A stretch of DNA of 64,000 nt from Trichobilharzia szidati (lineage: Eukaryota; Platyhelminthes; Trematoda; Strigeidida; Schistosomatidae). Made by a program: the position numbers and the translations under genes. The notes under the pieces are model-generated. The model saw only the letters and a program-made list of their open reading frames with translations, had not been told where the DNA came from and made no database searches. Positions within the stretch are counted from its first letter, which is position 1. Every line of letters starts with the position of its first letter. The stretch covers positions 138,108,920-138,172,919 of the forward strand of contig OX235279.1 of NCBI GenBank assembly GCA_944472155.2. Reading direction: 5' to 3'. Of this stretch, positions 32,761 through 42,860 are shown piece by piece.

Positions 32761-33450
32761 GATGAGAGTTAATTTAGGTTCTCTCCTCTTAGTGAACTAT
32801 CTTTTTCTCAACTTGTATTCAATCCGTGGTTAAATTCAGTCTAATCATCATTCCTTTTAATGTCTGTTTAGCAAAAATATAGAAGAATTGAAGAGATATT
32901 TATTCTGAATAAATGTAATATTTGAAAAATTATGTTTTCCACCACAAACTGATCCTAATCGCTGAATGAATTTATTCAGAATTTGGAAGTTAAAAATTCG
33001 GGTAATTGTGTCCTGCTGGTTCATTCATTGATATAATACGTAACCACAAACCCCACACTGAATCGATTTTAATATAACCATGTTTCATTACGCCTTTATG
33101 ATTGATGCGTTGAGATGATTGTACAGTAATTAATTCCTGTGTTGAGAAACCAGAGACTATTTATACAAAAGCATGAAGAATGAACACACAATCTTCTTTG
33201 CCTTTAGTTTTCGAAAAGGAGTGTTATTCACAGTCTTTAAGTCAATAAATGTAATATGAAACTCTTCAATTATCTAAGATAATTTAAATATTTAGAAGGC
33301 AAAGCGACTGAGTGAAGAAATATTTACTTTTCAATTAGATCATCACCTACAACTCCATATTTTAATGCAACATAGAAAGGTACGAATCCTAATTGGAAAG
33401 TGAATATTTTCTTCGCTAAGTCGTTTTGACTTATAAAGATAATTCTTCGC
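32761..33450. other. mbl intron 1, unassigned part
   Basis: No coding sequence or known repeat seen. Confidence 0.5.
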
Positions 33451-34144
33451 TGATTTGGTTGGGTTCTCTGAGCTGGTTAATTCAATTGAGAAGCTTTCAC
33501 TGTCCTTCTCTAGACAGCATCTTCAGCGCAAGCTTTAGTATGAAATGAACTCATTTGAGTTCTTCATGAATAATATAACTGTTTCCACTAACAACGGTTG
33601 GCGTGATAGCTTGTTAATTCACATCTTTATTGGTCATTTTTACTAACACAGAGTTTGAACTTCCTTGTCATGGGATTTGTTCTTTATTAGTTGGTAAATA
33701 TGATCTGTAGTAATATGTTTGTCAATTGCCAATTCATCTGAGTACCAGACTTCTTTCTAAAAATCCCCTGGCACTTCAGGTGTCTCCTCTGTTTAAAATT
33801 TCCACATTTTCCTAGTCAAACTGATGTCCATAATTGTCTACATGCATTGATATGAAAGAATAAATCTCATGTCTTTTCAGAGTTAATTTGTGTTCTTGGA
33901 TTTTGATTCGAAGGGCACGCACATTTGAACAATGTAGTCTTTTGTAAATGATATTGATTTTCTCTTCTTTTGCCAATGAATCTTCTGACCTGCGAAATGT
34001 TGAATGAAGCGGTTGTGTTGGTTGGCTTGTGTGCTATGTCTATTTCAAATGATCTTAGTATTCTAGCCGTTATTTCAAAGACATTCTCTCTATATACTTA
34101 TATGGTAGAATGAATGTTCTTCTCCCCCCCCCCCTTTGAGGATA

Positions 34145-35515
34145 GTTTCTTGTTGGTATTTCAATTTGAGTTTAAACATTTTTAATCAAATTGTATGGGT
34201 ATTCATTCCTTTCGAAGACAGTTAGTACATATTTATCTTCCATTCTCCTCAGCATAGGAGTGCTACAGTGTGTCTGAACTCTTTTAAACAACGATTGAAC
34301 ACAGTTTTTTAAGTGAGTCACTGGATTAGGCATAAACGAGATCTACAAAAACTAGTAAGTTCTCATGAAAACTGTTGCATTGAGGGGACTAAAATTGAAA
34401 CTAAGTCTAGTGCTAAATACCTCGGTCTAATTCTATCTTGCGACCTTACTTGGACATCTCATATCCTAATGATTTCTAAGAAAGTGTTCTGTCTTACCTA
34501 CTACATTAAGAAACTTAGACAATCTGGAATCACCCAACCTCTACTTTCACAATTTGTCAACTCTTGTATGTTACCTGTTCTACTTTATTGCTCCCCGTTG
34601 GTCTTTCCTGGTCTACTGAAAAATGACTATGCTATCCTGAGAAGGATGTTGAAGGTAGTCAGTAGAACTAGTGGTGTAAAACTCAGTCAGCTTGTCACTA
34701 GTTTAGTTGGTAGGCATCTGAAAACATGCGAAAAATGGTCAAAAACCATACTCTCCGACCCCCAACACCCCCTCTATTCCCAACTCTCGCCTTGTATCTC
34801 ATCAAGCAAAACCAGAAAATCAGTATAAAATAATATATGCTCGTACAACCAAGTACAGGAACTCAACGATACCATACTTGGCCCGTGTTCTAAGCGACAG
34901 AGACAATGTTAAGCGTGAAACTTATGACTTGCTCTGTTATTAACAACATAATTTTAGGCTCTTTTATTTCTCTCTTATTTTGTATTCTTTAGTGAACTCC
35001 TTCTCAAACATACTTAGCTACCTAAAATATTAACATTGGCTTCCTTTTTTGTACTTTACTATATTCCTTCTATTGTGTATCTACTGGTTCCGACTCTATT
35101 AGCACTATGAGTAGTACAAAATTGTCCTGTCATTAACCATCATGTAATATTAGTTTTGTGGCTGTTTTTTCTTATTTTCTATACTTTTCGGCAATATTAA
35201 ACTGACAATCATTGGTTGTGAACGCCATAGTCACCACCTTAAAAAATTTTGTATTATTCAGGATTACTCACACTACCACCACAAACACTGCATTAGACTT
35301 TGGTAGACTTTTGTACTTTTTCGCATTTATAATTATTTTATGTTTATCCTGTTTTTTTGGCTGTTGGTGTCTTCAGATTTATTTTTTTTGTTTGTTTAAT
35401 ACTTATTTTAAATGTCTGTAAAATTAGATGCAAATATTGTAGATATGTGCTGAAAATTCCACACTGTACCACTAGTACTGTTTCTGGAATAAAGCAAATT
35501 ATTATTATTATTATA
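34145..35515 (+). mobile_element. CR1/Jockey-like LINE, 5'-truncated, nested in PLE
   Basis: Contains the 3' part of the RT ORF (34313-34828), about 110 nt more in another frame (YLARVLSDRDNVKRETYD-like), a 3' UTR of about 500 nt, and a tail CTGGAATAAAGCAAATTATT followed by ATT repeats to 35515. Its left border is only approximate. Confidence 0.75.
34313..34828 (+). pseudogene. C-terminal RT region of a CR1-like LINE
   Basis: 171 codons open. IKLSSAKYLGLILSC-like block followed by DLTWTSHI is the RT-distal YLG block. Then come KKLRQSGITQPLLSQFV, SCMLPVLLYCSPLVFPGL and NDYAILRRMLKVVSRTSGV, the helical region that ends CR1/Jockey-type RT domains. The catalytic RT and endonuclease are absent through 5' truncation. 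Stop at 34826-34828, then a frame change. Not autonomous. Confidence 0.8.
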
Positions 35516-35916
35516 TATAGTTGATTTTCTTGATATGTGCGATGATTTTATGGATACTTGTGCTTCCAAATTTCCTGTGTCAGTACTCTTGATTAAGACT
35601 TCTAAGAATAGAATTTTGTTGTCTGATTGTTGTCCTCTTATTATTTCAAAGTTTTCAAATATGTTCTTCATTAATTTGTAAGTGCATTCCCAATTCACTT
35701 CTTGTAATTATTACGCATGCATGGGCAGTGTTATTAACTGCAATCTTTGCATAATGGGCTCGGGCTATGAATCCCAATATGGGCAACACAAAAAACTTCA
35801 AAATTAAGTCAACCAGCTCAGAGAACCCAACTAAATCAGCAGGTCGGGTGTGAGGACAAATACTCGCCGAAGATATTGGCTAGCGGTCGTGCTATGTCAT
35901 GAATTGGCAGAAGCTT

Positions 35917-36123
35917 GAAATCATTGGTCGGCCATTGGATCGAGTTCCACTGGCTTAATGGTCTATGACCTCGCTAGCCCTGTAACCAGAAGGTTCTGGG
36001 TTCGAACCCCGGTGAGGAGTCCCAAACTAAGACGAAACAGCTGTCCAGTACACCCTGCAGGTTTTTCAATGGTTGTCTAACCAATGTCAGCTCATGATGA
36101 AATCCTGTAACCAATCAATCAAA
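35917..36123 (+). mobile_element. Sm-alpha-like SINE with hammerhead region
   Basis: The best Pol III head of this class: A box TGGCTTAATGG and B box GGTTCGAACCC. It is followed directly by the ribozyme region: GTGAGGAGTCCCAAACTAAG, ACGAAAC, AGCTGTC, CAGTACACCC. Box 1 is damaged (GTGAGGA for CTGATGA), while GAAA, the stem III ACA/TGT and the GTC cut triplet remain. The 3' part ends AATCAATCAAAT. Confidence 0.7.
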
Positions 36124-37862
36124 TCCCTACAAATCAATACTCGAATGTAAATCGAATTCATCCACCTGAGCTATATAAATCTTCTCTATTATTTCATAAT
36201 TCTTTGCACAACTACTGGACTGCAAATAGTGTACGCATTTCCAGATAGTAATCAGAGATAACTAACTATTCACTAATTTGAAATCTACCAACCAAGTAAA
36301 ATACAGTGTGATCATTCATTTTAGGTAAATAGCACTACTACTGCTGCTCACAACACACTTCATTCGACTTCCCTTTCATTTAATGTACACAAATATGAAT
36401 AAACTCCACACAGCTGATTACCTTCCGGTGGTCGATTCGTACAGAAATTTATCAACCTTTACACACACACATGGAGTACTTAATGACTACCGGATATTTT
36501 CTGTTCCACAGTAAGTGAAAAAAAAGCACAAACAGAAAACATTGTGTGTAAGAAGAAGAGGAAAACGCTATTCTGTAATAACTATACAGTGAAAAATATT
36601 TGTAATTCTTACGCATATATATATATATATGTAGGTGACATGCATGGTTGAAGTCTCCAGAAGTTCATCTCACTCACCTTAGGGTTCAATGAACGTTTCG
36701 ACTAGGAACAACATTAGATCTATTTACTGGAATTAATTCTTTTCCTGTAACCAATAGTCGTTCATAATTACTTCTTACTTAAAATCAGTACATTAAATTA
36801 AAAGAAATACTTAAAAGACGAGAGAAACTTGGGTGGGAGAGAAAAGAAGCACAAAAAAAAAAAAACAATTGAGGATGGTGGTGATGAGGTGGTGGTGGGG
36901 GGGATATAGAGAAGAAAGTGAATCTCAAAACACACACGCACGCACGCACGCATTGAACTTGTTAAAATACTGACCAGAAAGTGGGACATTATAACAATTA
37001 CTAAACGAACGAATATTATTCATCTATGGAAATGAATAAGGAATAGAGAAAAAATACAGAAGGAAAGGGAAACTGAATAATAATATTTGCAATAATAGTA
37101 GCAGTAGCAGCAGCAGCAGTAGCCAAAGTATTGGCAGTAATATTATAACAATAACAGCGACAACATTAGTGCTGCTAGAATTTAAAGAATTTTACAGAAA
37201 AGAATGATTTCCTTTTATTTCACATTATATGTTGTTACTTTTTTCCATTAAGCTTAAAACACTCAGTAATGGATATGAGAGAACTTAGTCAGTGGCAATG
37301 AAGAGGTACCTGGTGCCTGCCTGTGTGTGTTTAGTTCGATGGGGGTGGGCTAGGTGAATGTGAAGAATACACACACACACACAAACTTACAGAAAAGATT
37401 AGCGATTGGAATGAAAAAGAATAACAACAACAATCTGATAATACTACAAGCTGTTGTTCATAAAATAGGAATATCTTAAAAATAAATAATGCATATGATG
37501 GGGTGACGAACAAATCCAGTTTTTTGCATATCGAGCTATTTCCCAAATGTTTCTTTTTCTCTGTGTACATTATTTCAAGTTTCCAACCACTTAGTCTTCG
37601 ATGAACAATACAACAAAAAAGTTGTTTATTCTTGAGATTTAGTCAGAAAATGAGTCCAGCAGCTTAATAATAAGTATCGTGACCCGTAGACCTCTGTAGT
37701 TCGAGTTCTACTGAAATTATCACCACCACCTCCACTGCGACGTCCCCAATAATTCTCAACACCCTCTCTCTAAGATGGAAGTCAGCTACACTCACTAGTA
37801 TTTAGCAGTTATATACTGGGGTTATTATTTTTTTATATATATAACTGTTTTTTTATTCCTTT
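36124..37862. other. mbl intron 1, unassigned part
   Basis: Simple-sequence rich: TA tract near 36617-36630, poly-A and GGT-rich patches at 36857-36904, (ACGC)n at about 36931-36951, a GCA run near 37100-37122 and CA runs near 37371-37383. No exon supported. Confidence 0.5.
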
Positions 37863-38065
37863 ACGTTCCCAGTAGAACATAGAGCTTCAAGCTAGAGGCT
37901 TGAAGTTTCTGTAGCAGTGGTGCTTATTCTTACAGGATGTCCAACCTTTCCTCTTTATGAGCCTTATCACTGGCTTAAAGAGGTTAATGAGTGCATTGAC
38001 TGGGGATCGAACCTCAGACCAAATGTGTGGTTGGCGAGCATTCTACCGCTGCACCGCCGACGCAC
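37863..38065 (-). mobile_element. tRNA-derived SINE, family 1
   Basis: Inverted tail CGTTCCCAGTAGAACATAG, body with ACAGGATGTCCAACCTTTCC (shortened), inverted B box GGGGATCGAACCTC and head end CACCGCCGACGCAC at 38065. Same strand as mbl. Confidence 0.8.
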
Positions 38066-38825
38066 ATATATAACTGATAGGTACATAAAATATATTATAC
38101 AAACTGAGATTAGATTACACTTCTTTTCATCTGACCGTACAAATACAGAGTTAAGATTCACATTGTTTTATGATAGTGGATTGTCTATTAGTTCTGACTC
38201 CATTACAGACCAGTTTGTTTATCATGCTTAAATTACTATTCTTGAATATAAGGACTATTCTGCTAACTAGTGAGTGCTAAGCAGCTCATCTATTAAGGAA
38301 GCATCAGTTATCCTATTCATGGAAAATACAAATGTATAAACCGGTTAACTAATCAATAACAAACCATTTGTAATATTTGACCTCATGGGTTTCTTCTCCC
38401 TTCTTCCTGTGTCTGTTAGCTATACAATGCCCATAGCCTCATATTCTACATTCATGTATTCAAACCCCTCTTAGTATACCTAATTATCTATACCGAATGG
38501 CGCGTAGATATTTAAAAGACATCGATTAAATAGATATTCAACATAAATTTAGTAAAACCAAAAGGGATAAGATTGGTGAGGTCATACCTAATATTTATCA
38601 TGATACCTTACAATAAACATTATCAAAACGATCAGCCTTGCACTGATCCCACCATGTTTTCAAATGATATCAACCATACTGTATTTGGGGGAGATTTTTT
38701 CTTCACTGACAGTTACCTGTTCACTTCTCATCAAAACCATAATCCCCTACTTGCTTTACTTCTAGAATGACTTTTCTATGTACATATATCACCGCTTTTT
38801 AAGAGATGTTATTCTATTGTTATTG
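38066..38825. other. mbl intron 1, unassigned part
   Basis: No coding sequence or known repeat seen. Confidence 0.5.
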
Positions 38826-39300
38826 TTTCCTTTAGTTCCTAGAGGAATAAAGGGCTTCAGCCACATGTGTCAATTACGTTCGGTTCTCCACCAATGTCTT
38901 CACCTGGCTCCACGTCTGCCCACATGCTCCCATCTCCTCTTAGCATCACCTCCTCCATGTCACCCTCACACTCACAACCAACTCATAGCTTCCCATTGGC
39001 GTTCCACTTGAGCAATGGCCTGGCGTGTGATGTCACTCACTCGAGTGTTTGTTTTCTAAGAGTATGGCCAATCCACCTCCATTTCTTCTTGCATATTTAT
39101 CGCACAATTGTTTCCTAATGGGTTGATTGATTTGCTCACAGAGACCCCACATTGTTGCTGATCCCTTATTGCCGGCTATCTGGTCTTGAGCGAAGACAGC
39201 TGTTGATGAAGGTGAGTCGCCTGTTCGAAGTGCTCTCCGTGACGCGGCGCCAAGTCTCTGATCCATAAAGTAGCACTGACTTCTTCACATCGAAGTTGAA
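38826..39300 (-). pseudogene. RTE-like LINE 3' fragment
   Basis: Minus-strand translation from about 39300 gives IFNFDVKKSVLLYGSETWRR, then FINSCLR, and after a gap KKWRWIGHTLRKQ: the ordered landmarks of the SR2/RTE ORF C-terminus, with stops between. The 3' end reads GAAGCCCTTTATTCC, GGAACTAAAGGAAACAATAA. It lies immediately upstream of PLE copy B and on the opposite strand. Confidence 0.75.
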
Positions 39301-39468
39301 TATCTGGATCTAATTTATCACGCTACTTATTTCCGCCATTGAGTAGTACAACCATAATGAGTGCCATTCCCGGTAAAATACCAAGATAATGAGCAGAGCA
39401 TCATTCTCGAAATCCAAAGTTTTCGAGTTGCACATGGGTATCATCGTCAACACTGTTTGCACAAACAA

Positions 39469-39481
39469 AAGTCTATTGAAT
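39469..39481 (+). repeat. Target-site duplication, left flank of PLE copy B
   Basis: AAGTCTATTGAAT; the partner at 42848-42860 is AAGTCTACTGAAT (12 of 13 match). Defines the unit 39482-42847. Confidence 0.75.
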
Positions 39482-39868
39482 AAAGCAACAACTACAGTTT
39501 TGGCAGAATAAAATGGTACCATATTTTATTTCGTCGCCTTCTCTTCAGCTGCTTACAAGGCAAAAACATTATTAAGTGTATCTACAAAAGCAATTTAACA
39601 TAGTTGCACAGAGTTCATTTTAAACAGAAATCAATCGATCAATATACACATACAGTAATAATATATACATATATATAAATTTTGTCATTATTCTTGAGAG
39701 CTTTCAATGCTCTTAGATGCTCTTCAGAAAGGACTTTTGAATATGACATTGGAGAAATGAGGTACTGATTTGCAACGTCGACGAGCTTAGATTTGATTCA
39801 AACAGCTCTTCTTGTCATCATCAACTGGAGTGAGGTCACTCAGCTGATAGAATAAGTTTTCAAATTGA
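39482..39868 (-). repeat. Inverted, internally deleted PLE piece at 5' end of copy B
   Basis: Antisense to the element. It joins codons around residues 205-265 of an RT ORF directly to the 3' terminal repeat. It shares its private differences (for example AGGACTTTTGAATATGACAT) with the same piece in copy A, so the join predates both insertions. Confidence 0.82.
39503..39552 (-). ncRNA. Hammerhead-like motif in inverted outer PLE repeat, copy B
   Basis: Same 50-nt core as in copy A (CTGAAGA, GAAA, GGTACC palindrome, ATT|CTGC), on the minus strand. Confidence 0.5.
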
Positions 39869-40104
39869 AGCAATTACGTCTTTATACTGACGAAATTGCT
39901 TCTCTATTGATCAACGACATGGATGGCATTTCTGCTGTACACATGAAGGTTTATCGTACCGTACTGCACAACAATGTGGATCGCTTAATCTATCTGATAG
40001 ACAACTTCAATCTGATACATTTAATAATGTTTTTGCCTTGTAAGCAGCTGAAGAGAAGGCGACGAAATAAAATATGGTACCATTTTATTCTGCCCAAACT
40101 GTAG
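39865..40104 (+). CDS. 79-codon open frame in the PLE leader, copy B
   Basis: Identical in residue sequence to the frame at 8229-8468 of copy A. The first 50 or so residues are from the unique leader segment and the rest is terminal repeat. Function unknown. Confidence 0.35.
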   Translation: MKQLRLYTDEIASLLINDMDGISAVHMKVYRTVLHNNVDRLIYLIDNFNLIHLIMFLPCKQLKRRRRNKIWYHFILPKL

Positions 40105-40150
40105 TTGTTGCTTTATTCAAATTCATTAAGGGGAACAAATGTATGAAATC
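40015..40150 (+). repeat. PLE copy B 5' terminal repeat
   Basis: Direct repeat of about 42715-42847, running from TTAATAATGTTTTTGCC to GGAACAAATGTATGAA. It contains the RT ORF start. Confidence 0.78.
40044..40093 (+). ncRNA. Hammerhead-like motif in PLE copy B 5' repeat
   Basis: GCAG (40044-40047), CTGAAGA (40048-40054), weak stem II (40055-40063), GAAA (40064-40067), stem III TAAAAT/ATTTTA, cut expected after 40089, then CTGC. The start codon ATG at 40074 is inside stem III. Confidence 0.5.
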
Positions 40151-42518
40151 TCTGAAAAAACGCCTCCCCAGCGAATCTTTCAAATCACTGAATCATTTGG
40201 TGACAATTCGTTGCAGAATATCGAGAGAAGTGACTCGATTGAAGTTTTACCATGAATGCTTGCGGTCTCACTGTTTTCCTCGCCATCTCATGAAGTCACT
40301 ACGTACTTGCAAATTACCTCCATCTCTCAAAAATCTTCGACGCATTACAAAATCGCATACTGACTCAACAGAATCTCTGATTTCTAAATTGAGAACTGAA
40401 GCACGATCTTTCGATGGTGTCGTCAATAGTTTGAATATAGTATGCCGGATCAAATTCATCAATTTTATTCAAGGACTTCAACAGAAAACATGTGAAAATT
40501 TCTACAAAACTCTGTCAAAATCCCTGACAAAGGAGAAATTGTGTGACGTTTTCCCAGAAAATCCTGAGGATTATATCTGTAATCTGTCGAGTCTGAAGTT
40601 AAATCGCATTGAAATGGAAGCACTTTCTCTTGGATTCAACTTCCACATCCCAAATAAATTTGTTGGAAGAACTGATGTGGCAGTTCAATTTGAAAACTTA
40701 TTCTATCAGCTGAATGACCTCACTCCAGTTGATGATGACAAGAAGAGCTGGTTCAAATCTAAGTTGGTCGACGTTGCAAATCAATACCTCATTTATCCAA
40801 CATCATATTCCAAATTCCTCTCTGAAGAGCATCAAAAGGCATTGAAATCTCTCAGAAATAATGACAAAATTGTCATACTGCGACCTGACAAAGGCTCAGG
40901 AGTGGTACTGATGGATAAAGATGACTACATCGCAAGAATGAAAACTGTGCTGAATGACCCAGTGAGGTTTAAAGTCGACGACTGCCAGAAAGACAAGACA
41001 GATGCAACTGAAAAACGCATCACAAATGTACTGAGAGATCTTCTAAAGAAGAAATTGATTGACAACAACACGTACAATGAACTGAAACCCAGAGGGTCCC
41101 GCTTGCCATATATGTATGGCCTTCCAAAGATACACAAGAAAGAAGTCCCTCTAAGACCAATACTTTCGATGATCAACTCTCCTCAACATAAGGTTGCCCG
41201 TTGGCTTGCGGAGAAGTTGGAACCCATTCGCCGACGTCTAACTGTGCATACCGTAAAAGACTCATTTCATTTCGCCGAAAGCGTGAATCATATGAACGTT
41301 TCAAATAAGTTCATGGTCTCATTTGATGCAACATCCTTGTTCACAATGATCCCAATCAATGAAACCATTGAAATCATTTGTCAACAGTCTGATCTGCTTC
41401 CACTACCAGAGTCAGAATTCAAACGCCTACTGCTAATGTGAACCATGGATGTACAATTCCAGTTTAATAACACTCTTTACCGACAAATAGATGGTGTAGC
41501 TATGGGCAGTCCACTTAGCCCTGTTTTAGCAGATATATTCATGTCCAACCTTGAAAGAACAAAGTTGAAGCATGCAATCGATGAAACAACTTCCTACTGT
41601 CGTTACGTTGATGACACATTTATAGTGTGCAAAAATGATAGTCATGCTTCACACCTACTAAGATTATTCAATGATGCACACGCAAATATCAAGTTCACTG
41701 TGGAACATGAAAGTGACGGGAAGTTCCACTTCCTCGACATCGCCATGGAACACCTAGAAGACGGTAGTCTTCAAAAGTCAATTTATCGTAAGTCCACATG
41801 GAAAGGACAATACTTAAATTTTAATAGCTTTTGTCCAAATAGCTATAAACGAGCACTGGTCAAGACTCTGCACTATAGAGCGAGAAGAATATGCTCTACA
41901 GAGAAACTAGAGGAAGAATTTGAGTTTCTTGAAAAGACATTGAAGAGCAATGGGTACCCTCAAAGGTTCATCAACAAGTATGGAAGATCTGCAGTCGCAA
42001 ATGAAAAACTAATCACAGTAAAAAAAAAGCTAATCTACTTTGAGCTTGATTATAAAGGCGAAAACATTGCAGCGATGATCAACAGAAGGCTGAGTACATC
42101 ACTAGCTATAGCCTATCCTGCAGCTAAGCTCGTTCCAGTCTTTCGAACAACTTGCTCTCTGGTGCAATCAAAAATCGATAGATATCCTTCTCATGTTAAC
42201 TCCAACTGTATATACAAATTTACATGTATCTGCGGGAGCAGTTACATTGGAAGAACAGAAAGAAGAGCATATCTACGATTTTCTGAACATGTAACAAAAA
42301 GCTTACGTCTAAAGGGAACAAATGCTTTAGGCAGTGCCATCGTCAGGCATCTTCTTGACACGGGTCATGAGGTGGACGTGGAAAAGTCATTCAAAATTAT
42401 CAATAAGCAAAAGAGTTCAATGCTCCTTAAGTTTGCTGAAGCCTTTTCCATCAAGCGCCTAAAACCTGATTTGTGCGTTCAGAAAGAAGCAGTTATCAGT
42501 CTTTCTTTGCCCTGGTAA
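40074..42518 (+). pseudogene. Penelope-like RT + GIY-YIG ORF with one premature TGA
   Basis: Collinear with the 815-residue protein of copy A. The frame is open for 455 codons, has TGA at 41439-41441 where copy A has a Cys codon (TGT), and continues in the same frame from ACC ATG at 41442 for 358 codons to the stop. Apart from this, about 16 residue differences from copy A are visible, plus loss of one Thr codon near the end (SLPW versus SLPTW). Motif A Asp (about residue 418) lies before the stop. The GVAMGSPLSP, YVDD and endonuclease motifs lie after it, so the product is inactive unless the stop is read through. All other catalytic landmarks are intact. Confidence 0.9.
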
Positions 42519-42599
42519 CTGGATATTTTTCATCCTAATGCGAGATACTGAAAAGTTTTCATTTTGTATGATTATTATTGCTCGGAATTGTGTTCAATA

Positions 42600-42847
42600 T
42601 TGTATATATATATATATTTATATATATGTATATATTATTACTGTATGTGTATATTGATCGATTGATTTCTGTTTAAAATGAACTCTGTGCAACTATGTTG
42701 AATTGCTTTTGTAGATACACTTAATAATGTTTTTGCCTTGTAAGCAGCTGAAGAGAAGGCGACGAAATAAAATATGGTACCATTTTATTCTGCCCAAACT
42801 GTAGTTGTTGCTTTATACAAATTCATTAAGGGGAACAAATGTATGAA
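42600..42847 (+). repeat. PLE copy B 3' terminal repeat
   Basis: Starts with a TA/TATG microsatellite (42601-42635), then ATTGATCGATTGATTTCTG and the hammerhead-like core, ending GTATGAA. Confidence 0.78.
42744..42793 (+). ncRNA. Hammerhead-like motif in PLE copy B 3' repeat
   Basis: Identical core to 40044-40093. With the 5' copy it could cut a unit-length transcript at both ends, if active. Confidence 0.5.
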
Positions 42848-42860
42848 AAGTCTACTGAAT
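42848..42860 (+). repeat. Target-site duplication, right flank of PLE copy B
   Basis: AAGTCTACTGAAT; see 39469-39481. Confidence 0.75.

Larger units (their letters stand above)
33451..35840 (-). mobile_element. Penelope-like element (second family) interrupted by a CR1-like LINE
   Basis: On the minus strand the RT thumb-entry region is at 35698-35516 (ILFLEVLIKSTDTGNLEAQV). Sequence is then interrupted by a plus-strand LINE (about 34145-35515). After it, PLE sequence resumes (SFEIDIAHKPTNT-like, INIIYK-like, RIKIQEHKLTLKRHE, ISMHVDNYGHQFD, ENVEILNRGDT), i.e. a GIY-YIG endonuclease with frameshifts, and ends with the 3' block at 33540-33456. The two outer ends are inverted copies: GCTGATTTGGTTGGGTTCTC at the left versus GCTGATTTAGTTGGGTTCTC on the other strand at the right. 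Confidence 0.75.
39482..42847 (+). mobile_element. Composite Penelope-like retroelement, copy B
   Basis: Same build as copy A but on the plus strand. An inverted terminal-repeat piece is at 39482-39690, and an antisense RT-ORF piece at 39690-39868 (reverse complement of about 40684-40865). A unique segment follows (39869-40018), then the 5' terminal repeat (about 40015-40150), an ORF broken by one TGA (40074-42518) and the 3' terminal repeat (about 42600-42847). It lies in mbl intron 1, antisense to the gene. Near identity with copy A and a nearly perfect target duplication indicate recent insertion. Confidence 0.88.

Noticed and set aside
36931..36955. Short ACGC repeats as a CRISPR-like or regulatory array
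   Set aside because: A plain tetranucleotide microsatellite; no spacers, and the genome is eukaryotic.
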